Virus record (IMG/VR): IMGVR_UViG_3300023257_000061
Span: 1 to 37,243 of that record
Reading direction: 5' to 3' (one strand)
Length of the DNA: 37,243 bases
Origin: a virus
The notes beneath the pieces were generated by a model. It saw nothing but the letters and a program-made list of their open reading frames with translations, made no database searches and was not told where the DNA came from. Positions 31,950 through 37,243 of this stretch are shown one piece after another (positions within the stretch are counted from its first letter, which is position 1; each line of letters opens with the position of its first letter). Made by a program: the position numbers and the translations under genes.

Positions 31950-33155
31950 TTATTTTTCATTTTTCATTAATGATTTTTTCCAACGTTCTGAATCTATTCT
32001 TTTATGTTCTTCAAGCTTTTTATCTAAATCAAAAGCCTCACCATCATTAACTTTTTTGCCTAATTCTTTTTTAAAAGCGTCAGATTTATTACTTGAATCT
32101 TTTTTACTAGAAACTTTCTTGAGAACAACATCAAACATACCATTGATATAATCATCTGAAGATTCATCAAGTTTCAATTCGGCATCTTCTTTAACTAGAA
32201 CTGTTTTTTTCAATTCGCTATCTGTTGCTGTTGCAAAGTCAACTTTTTCTGCTTCTTCTTTACCGAGCAACTCTTTTACTGTGTTTTCAAGGTCAATACG
32301 AGCCTTTGCATCTTTTTTAAGTGTTTCCATGTCTGGTTTTTCTTCTTTAATCTTTTCGATTTCTTCATCTTTTTTCTTTAACTCTGTTTCTAAGCCATCA
32401 TGCTTGCCTTTTAACTCATCAAATTCAGATGTCTTTTTTTCCATATCAGCTTTAAATTCGTCAAGGGCTTTATCCTTCTTGACAATTTTATCTGCTAGTC
32501 CTTCGCTGACTTCATATTCAATTCCATCAACTTTAATTTTTACCTCTGGCATAGTATCGCCTCCTTTTTGTTTTTTCATTTGTTTTATATCGGTTTTAAC
32601 GGCTTTGACATTGTCCTCAACCATTATTCCATCAAATCTATCTAATTTAATTTTAGCTTCTGCTCCCGCCCTGCCTTTATCAACAATAGCAACGTGGTTA
32701 TAAACGATATTCCTTTGAATTGCGTCATAGTGTTGACCTTTATAATCACCTTCTTGATCTTCTACATCACATTGATAACCACATGATAATTCTACCTTTT
32801 TTTCGTCCTTAACCTGTCTTACGGCTTCTGCGTCCATTATGTTCACTTTTCCAGCAGTATATTCGCCGTCTTTGTTTATTTCTTCACCTGTAAAACCCAC
32901 TTGGTGCAATTTTACGTTACCTGAATCAAGCATTGAAAGTGGATGATTGTTTGTAATGGGTTGTGAGGCAAGCGATTTAAGTGTATCAACTTGGAATACT
33001 TCTTCTTCTGGTCTTAATTCGTATTTAATAGAACCATCATACATCATATACTTAAAAATGCCTGTTCTTGTAAATTTAGCAGCTGCTCTCAAATATCCTT
33101 GTTCAGTAATTTCAATCTTATCTAATTTTGCAACGTCAAATCTTCTTGAAGTCAT
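31950..33155 (-). CDS. DUF2213 prohead protease fused to scaffold (401 aa)
   Basis: Residues 1-175 form the DUF2213 protease part: FDVAKLDKIEITEQGYLRAA, YELRPEEEVFQVDTLKSLAS, ITNNHPLSMLDSGNVKLHQV, VELSCGYQCDVEDQEGDYKG, then QRNIVYNHVAIVDKGRAGAE. Residues about 215-385 are a highly charged coiled coil (DELKGKHDGLETELKKKDEE) that would act as internal scaffold and be cleaved away. The start at 33155 has only a weak binding site. Confidence 0.86.
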   Translation of the reverse strand: MTSRRFDVAKLDKIEITEQGYLRAAAKFTRTGIFKYMMYDGSIKYELRPEEEVFQVDTLKSLASQPITNNHPLSMLDSGNVKLHQVGFTGEEINKDGEYTAGKVNIMDAEAVRQVKDEKKVELSCGYQCDVEDQEGDYKGQHYDAIQRNIVYNHVAIVDKGRAGAEAKIKLDRFDGIMVEDNVKAVKTDIKQMKKQKGGDTMPEVKIKVDGIEYEVSEGLADKIVKKDKALDEFKADMEKKTSEFDELKGKHDGLETELKKKDEEIEKIKEEKPDMETLKKDAKARIDLENTVKELLGKEEAEKVDFATATDSELKKTVLVKEDAELKLDESSDDYINGMFDVVLKKVSSKKDSSNKSDAFKKELGKKVNDGEAFDLDKKLEEHKRIDSERWKKSLMKNEK

Positions 33156-33246
33156 ATTATTACCATTGGATAATTAAAGTTAAGGTCAATATATATTTTA
33201 CTATAAATGAAATTAATAAAAAAGGTTTTTTTTTGTTATATACTTT

Positions 33247-34122
33247 TTAGATAACTGGAAGGGCGCTGCAACGGCAATTTATATCTTCTCCCGGGTGACC
33301 TGTATCGGCCGGAGGATTGTTCCAACTAAAGACACGCTGGTTTTTAGATGCGTGGTCTGGTCTTACTCTTTCATCTTGCGCTGTCTGCCAAACATATTTT
33401 TTTATTCCATTATGTGTTTGCCTCAACCTCGATAAATCGCCATAAAATTTTGAAGTTTGGTCACGAGCTATCAATTTGGCTTTGTTTTTGGTCAATTTAA
33501 ACTTGCTTTGAAGCTCTGTTTTTATTTCGTTTGTCAACTTACCCCTTCGCACACCTTCTGTAATAATTGTTTCAACTCTATTAAAGTGTTGTTGTGAAAT
33601 TGAATTTATTAGAGCAACGTTTTCTTTTATAAAGCCCTTAACTTCACCGTTAAGCCATACTTCTGATGTAGTTAAATTAATGCCGATAAGTTTAGTTGAG
33701 AGCTTATTGAAATAACCTTCACTCGCTGAATTGACGTTATAAGCGGCCTTAGTAGCAATCTGCTGTTGTTTCTTATCTGTAACCTCACCATAGAAATTGA
33801 TTCTAAGCGTTGCCATTACGTCATCAATCTCATCACTCCACTCATCCATGTGGTCTAATGTAGGCCGTATTCTTTCAGCCATATCAACTATACCCTTGAT
33901 TTGAGGGAATACTATTTCATTTGTAAGCCTGATTAAAATATTAGATATGCCGTTCAATTCTCTAATGTAATCGATTGCCAAAGTGAGCGTATCTGGAGGG
34001 ATAGGAGGCTTCTTTATCCTTTTTCCGGTCTTTTCGCTCTGAAACTTAGCCATATTAGCCAAGTTAGAGCCTTCCCTTGCTATAAGCTCAAGTGCGCTTT
34101 CATCTTTTTTCGTTAAAGACAT
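33247..34122 (-). CDS. Mu F/SPP1 gp7-like head morphogenesis protein (291 aa)
   Basis: Start MSLTKKDESALELIAREGSN. The C-terminal third has the family signature: LIARDQTSKFYGDLSRLRQT, IKKYVWQTAQDERVRPDHAS and HPGEDINCRCSALPVI with CRC, which defines the phage Mu gpF-like minor head domain. The N-terminal 120 residues are helical. Follows the portal, as usual; a minor capsid component probably ejected or attached to the portal. Confidence 0.85.
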   Translation of the reverse strand: MSLTKKDESALELIAREGSNLANMAKFQSEKTGKRIKKPPIPPDTLTLAIDYIRELNGISNILIRLTNEIVFPQIKGIVDMAERIRPTLDHMDEWSDEIDDVMATLRINFYGEVTDKKQQQIATKAAYNVNSASEGYFNKLSTKLIGINLTTSEVWLNGEVKGFIKENVALINSISQQHFNRVETIITEGVRRGKLTNEIKTELQSKFKLTKNKAKLIARDQTSKFYGDLSRLRQTHNGIKKYVWQTAQDERVRPDHASKNQRVFSWNNPPADTGHPGEDINCRCSALPVI

Positions 34123-34135
34123 TAGACCTCAATTA

Positions 34136-35506
34136 TTATTCTTCTTCGTCCGGTTCTACTGGATCTTGCTCTCTTAATAACGCTCTATTCTTTTCATCAA
34201 GTGTAGTTTCGATTGAATATCCGTCTGGTGTAAATCTTGAGTCTGCTATTTCACTTTGCGATAAAATCCCATTGCTTAAATATCTTTCATCAGCTTGTGA
34301 TTGAACGTTGTGAATTTCGGCCATTTCTTTATCCGTCATTTGCTCAATGCTATTAAATTCTAATGTGTAGCTAGGCATCTTGCCTCTTGCCATAAATATA
34401 ATATTTAAAAGTTGTCTGTATTTAGGTCTAAGTTGTTTCTCTTGCCTGTTTTTAATGTGATTAGCCCATTGCTTACGTTCTGATTCGCCGGTGTTGCCTA
34501 ACCCACTTGCACCTTCACCGAACAAAAGAGTGTGAGGCAAATCGGTTTCCATTAAAAGGCGTTGTGCCATTTTATTTAACAAGTCCGACAACCCAGCAAC
34601 GCTGGTGCTTGTCCTGCTGTATTTCTCGCCTGATTTCAACACAACAGCATTAACAACTGAATTAACTTTAGCGATAAGCTCCAATCGTTTAACAACAAGT
34701 TCCTCTCGGCCTTGGGCTATGAGATCATCAAGTCCTTCTATTTCAATTACTGCTTGTGCAAAGTCTGATAACAAAGCAGCAGCACCATCATATCCAGTAT
34801 GAAAATTGGCTAGAGGTTTTCTTAACCTAGAATAGAGAGTATCGCCCCAATAACTATTACTTTTCATTGTGTTAAAAGGTAATTTAACACCATCAAACCT
34901 TATAAAGCGTGTATGATGAAATTTATAAGTATTTTCTTTTTTATTTGTTGGATTATTTTGCAAAGAATAAAATTCAGGTTTTCTAAACGCAGGATCGGCA
35001 GGGTCTGTTATAATGTCAGTTGATAAAACGTTTAATGAATACCTATCAACTGAAACAAGGTATTCTATTTCGCCAATTTTCTTAGTTAAATCCAATGGCT
35101 CTATTGGGTCATCACCTTTAATGCCAATTATAACGCCACCGCCACCGTACATATCACCCCATAGACAACTTTCTGCCATCAATGTGTCAACGTCCCATTT
35201 TTCAAGCTCTTGTTGCGCATATTCCGCTAAATTTTCATCACCTTCAATTATTTTAATTTCAAATCCTTCTCTAAACATTTCTTCAATAGGTTTATCTAAA
35301 ATTCTTGCGCCAACACCATCCGCTTGGTAAATATCCTCACATTCTCGTTGCTTGAGCAAGCGTTGTACTGGTGCGGCTTGCATTGTTTTGTCATAACCTG
35401 TGCCTATGTTAGTCATAACATTCTGCCAGCCGTCCATTTTCTTCATAGATTTCTTGTAGTTTGATAACGCTCTCTTATAATCCATAATTGTTTTTTTCTT
35501 AGTCAT
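34136..35506 (-). CDS. Portal protein, DUF1073 family (456 aa)
   Basis: ATG 35506 with AGGAGGCAATAT. Landmarks: YQADGVGARILDKPIEEMFR, LWGDMYGGGGVIIGIKGDDP, KSNSYWGDTLYSRLRKPLAN, PHTLLFGEGASGLGNTGESE, and KNRQEKQLRPKYRQLLNIIF. These are the features of DUF1073 portals. Twelve copies would form the DNA entry ring. Length is usual. Confidence 0.9.
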   Translation of the reverse strand: MTKKKTIMDYKRALSNYKKSMKKMDGWQNVMTNIGTGYDKTMQAAPVQRLLKQRECEDIYQADGVGARILDKPIEEMFREGFEIKIIEGDENLAEYAQQELEKWDVDTLMAESCLWGDMYGGGGVIIGIKGDDPIEPLDLTKKIGEIEYLVSVDRYSLNVLSTDIITDPADPAFRKPEFYSLQNNPTNKKENTYKFHHTRFIRFDGVKLPFNTMKSNSYWGDTLYSRLRKPLANFHTGYDGAAALLSDFAQAVIEIEGLDDLIAQGREELVVKRLELIAKVNSVVNAVVLKSGEKYSRTSTSVAGLSDLLNKMAQRLLMETDLPHTLLFGEGASGLGNTGESERKQWANHIKNRQEKQLRPKYRQLLNIIFMARGKMPSYTLEFNSIEQMTDKEMAEIHNVQSQADERYLSNGILSQSEIADSRFTPDGYSIETTLDEKNRALLREQDPVEPDEEE

Positions 35507-35516
35507 ATATTGCCTC

Positions 35517-36854
35517 CTACCATTTCAGGAAATTCTCAAGGTTTGCTATACCGCCTGTCGTGTTCATGTAATTTATACTCTGAGACATTGTGTCCACCAT
35601 ATCATCAAATTCACCATTCGGAAAGTTAGCACACTCATCAATAAAATCACCAGCCCAAGATAAAACATCAGGATGCGGAATTATTATATTACCTGAATCT
35701 TGTATCGCTGATATTGCTTCCGCTCTTGCATACTTACTGCCTTTTGGTTCAATAGGTTCAATACCTGATACACTATTTTTTAATGCACTGATAATCGCTG
35801 GCCCATTGGCTTTATCTTCTATCAGTATTTTAGTGGCTTTAGGCCATCTATTAGTCATTGTGATAACAGCTTTTAATGTTTCCACAAAATCACATTGTTT
35901 GCGCCATTGATCTAACAAATAATAGTCAGCTTTTATTTTACCCCAAATTTGACCACAAACATAGGAGTTTTTCTTGCCTTCTTTAAAATTCATATCCCAA
36001 GATTGAATTAACTTGTCAAAATGTCTAGGCCGCTCACGCCAATAGCCCCATCTATCACGTTTAAACAGATTACCTTCTTCTTCTGATGGTCGACCCATAT
36101 AAAGAGCATTCCAAAAATAAGGGCCGAGAGTTTTTTTAATTACTTCTAATCGCTTTCTTGAAAACATTTCAGGCCATAGAGCATCATAATTATCAGACCA
36201 AGCTGGAAATTCTAATAATACCCAATTTTCGTGAGCTAAATCTTTAAGAGCAAAACCAATAAGATCGTCCACATTCCATCGAGTGCCCATTAAAATAACA
36301 GCACCATTTTTTTGCAATCGTGTTGAAACAGTTGATTTAAACCAATCTTGAGTGTCTTTTCTTATTAACTCACTTGCGGCTTCTCTATGATCTTTAAAAA
36401 TATCATCACACAAAAAAACGTGGGCTCCTTTTCCATTTACAGCACCGCCTCTACCAACAGCATAGTATTTACCATTTCTGCCAACGGCAAATTCCTTCTT
36501 GGATTTAGAGTCACCTGCTAATTTACATTTAGGAAATATTTTGGTGAACATCGGATCTGCGATTTGATTTTTAACCTTACGTCCGAAACCGCTGGCAAGT
36601 CCCTGTTCATAGGTTGAATATATAACAAAATTGTTTGGATTGCGTCCAAGATACCAAGCAGGAAAGAACTCGCCTACGTTATAAGTCTTGGAATGACGAG
36701 GCGGCATCACAACAATCAATCTCTTAATTAATCCGGCTTCAACTGCTTCAAGGTGTGCGCAAAGAGTTATAACATGTGGTGGAGATAAATAGTCAGGCTC
36801 CATGTAGCTCGCATAACTTGCAAGATTTTTATATGCTAGTGCTTCTAGGCTCAT
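35517..36854 (-). CDS. terL: Terminase large subunit (445 aa)
   Basis: ATPase and nuclease for DNA packaging. Walker A-like MPPRHSKT (50-57), a variant seen in the Terminase_6/17-like group; Walker B VFLCDD (146-151); coupling motif MGTRW (189-193). Nuclease domain: IQSWDMNF with D287, ILIEDKANG with E346/D347, and GEFDDMVDTMSQ with D417/D418/D421. The order and length are complete. ATG 36854 immediately follows the stop of the 81-aa gene. Confidence 0.95.
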   Translation of the reverse strand: MSLEALAYKNLASYASYMEPDYLSPPHVITLCAHLEAVEAGLIKRLIVVMPPRHSKTYNVGEFFPAWYLGRNPNNFVIYSTYEQGLASGFGRKVKNQIADPMFTKIFPKCKLAGDSKSKKEFAVGRNGKYYAVGRGGAVNGKGAHVFLCDDIFKDHREAASELIRKDTQDWFKSTVSTRLQKNGAVILMGTRWNVDDLIGFALKDLAHENWVLLEFPAWSDNYDALWPEMFSRKRLEVIKKTLGPYFWNALYMGRPSEEEGNLFKRDRWGYWRERPRHFDKLIQSWDMNFKEGKKNSYVCGQIWGKIKADYYLLDQWRKQCDFVETLKAVITMTNRWPKATKILIEDKANGPAIISALKNSVSGIEPIEPKGSKYARAEAISAIQDSGNIIIPHPDVLSWAGDFIDECANFPNGEFDDMVDTMSQSINYMNTTGGIANLENFLKW

Positions 36855-37100
36855 TTAACGCCACATTGGAGGAATGAAAACACCCTGACAGGTACACTTA
36901 TCTTCAAACCAGTTGTAATCAGCGTTTTTAAAGTTCTTACAAGCTAACTCACATAACAACCAACCGCCAGCCCATCCTTGTGATTTAGACTCAGGCTGTT
37001 TAACAGGATTAGAACCTTCATTTACTACAACATCACAAACTAGAAAATAATCATTAAAGAACTTTTCCCAATGACAAGGATTGTGGTTTATCTCGCTCAT
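36855..37100 (-). CDS. Small Cys/Trp-rich hypothetical protein (81 aa)
   Basis: ATG 37100 overlaps the stop of the upstream gene (ATGA) with AAGGGGGATAA as binding site. Six Cys (C9, C22, C50, C54, C68, C70) and many aromatic residues (QGWAGGWLLCELACKNF, WFEDKCTCQGVFIPPMW). No known family. Located between the two terminase genes, so a packaging accessory is possible; a host-directed factor is equally possible. Confidence 0.6.
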   Translation of the reverse strand: MSEINHNPCHWEKFFNDYFLVCDVVVNEGSNPVKQPESKSQGWAGGWLLCELACKNFKNADYNWFEDKCTCQGVFIPPMWR

Positions 37101-37243
37101 TTATCCCCCTTCTTATCCAACGCCGCCATTAACTTCAACTTTTCCTTTTGCGCCTTCAATGTGGCTTTGGCTATTTTGGTTGATTGCTCGTCTGTTATCT
37201 CGCCTAAGTTTTGACCCTCTGCGCCTGTTAATTCGTTCCTGAC
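37097..37243 (-). CDS. C-terminal end of a gene, probably terminase small subunit (partial)
   Basis: 48 codons are open from the window edge to a TGA that overlaps the next start. The segment (ending LKAQKEKLKLMAALDKKGDK) is charged and helical. The call rests on position upstream of the large terminase; no DNA-binding helix-turn-helix is visible in this part. Confidence 0.5.
   Translation of the reverse strand, partial: VRNELTGAEGQNLGEITDEQSTKIAKATLKAQKEKLKLMAALDKKGDK

Noticed and set aside
33175-33246. Promoter or terminator in the A/T-tract gap before the DUF2213 gene
   Set aside because: A-run, two G, T-run does not form a proper stem, and no convincing -35/-10 pair was found.

Overview
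The window is a near-complete stretch of a tailed bacteriophage genome with a contractile tail (myovirus morphology). Every convincing gene lies on the minus strand, genes are packed head to tail with TAATG or ATGA overlaps, composition is AT-rich, and TAA/TGA/TAG all act as stops (standard code). No integrase, repressor, tRNA, polymerase or helicase is visible, so lifestyle and replication type cannot be read from this window. Both edges cut genes: the right edge holds the tail end of what is by position the small terminase, the left edge cuts a hexapeptide-repeat protein. A lipoprotein with a lipobox overlapping a small membrane protein suggests a Gram-negative-type (diderm) host, but this is inference.

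Read in transcription order (right to left). Packaging and head, 37243-28161: small terminase (partial), a small Cys-rich protein, large terminase, DUF1073 portal, Mu F/SPP1 gp7-like head protein, DUF2213 protease fused to a coiled-coil scaffold, DUF2190-type decoration protein, DUF2184 major capsid, then four or five connector/neck proteins. Tail, 28161-20493: neck terminator, DUF3383 sheath, DUF3277 tube, a tail assembly chaperone with a -1 ribosomal frameshift, short tape measure, Dit-like protein, baseplate plug, hub, Gp138-type spike, gp25-like wedge. Baseplate edge and host recognition, 20491-7437: baseplate J, DUF2612 protein with an inserted carbohydrate-binding-like domain, a collar-domain fibre with metal-binding HxH heptads, and an unusual set of large beta-rich, partly Sec-signal-bearing proteins (beta-helix, CBM-like, 778-aa repeat protein). 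A strong terminator closes this block.

Lysis, 7386-6188: SLT transglycosylase endolysin, two-TM holin, an overlapping spanin-like pair, and a small helical protein. A roughly 380-bp intergenic region follows, with inverted repeats and a good sigma70-type promoter. Early/recombination block, 5807-1: small zinc-finger and unknown proteins, an ASCH-like protein, a small RHH protein, ERF single-strand annealing protein, PD-(D/E)XK nuclease, coiled-coil partner, HNH protein, winged-helix protein, and finally the GVNxSx repeat protein.

The most notable signals are: (1) one roughly 95-residue domain inserted at the same kind of surface position in four different virion proteins (decoration protein, neck protein, sheath, baseplate J); (2) a previously hidden gene at the left edge made of 15 near-identical 18-bp units encoding GVN-x-S-x hexapeptides; (3) a textbook frameshift signal in the tail chaperone gene; (4) several secreted-type proteins in the tail module.
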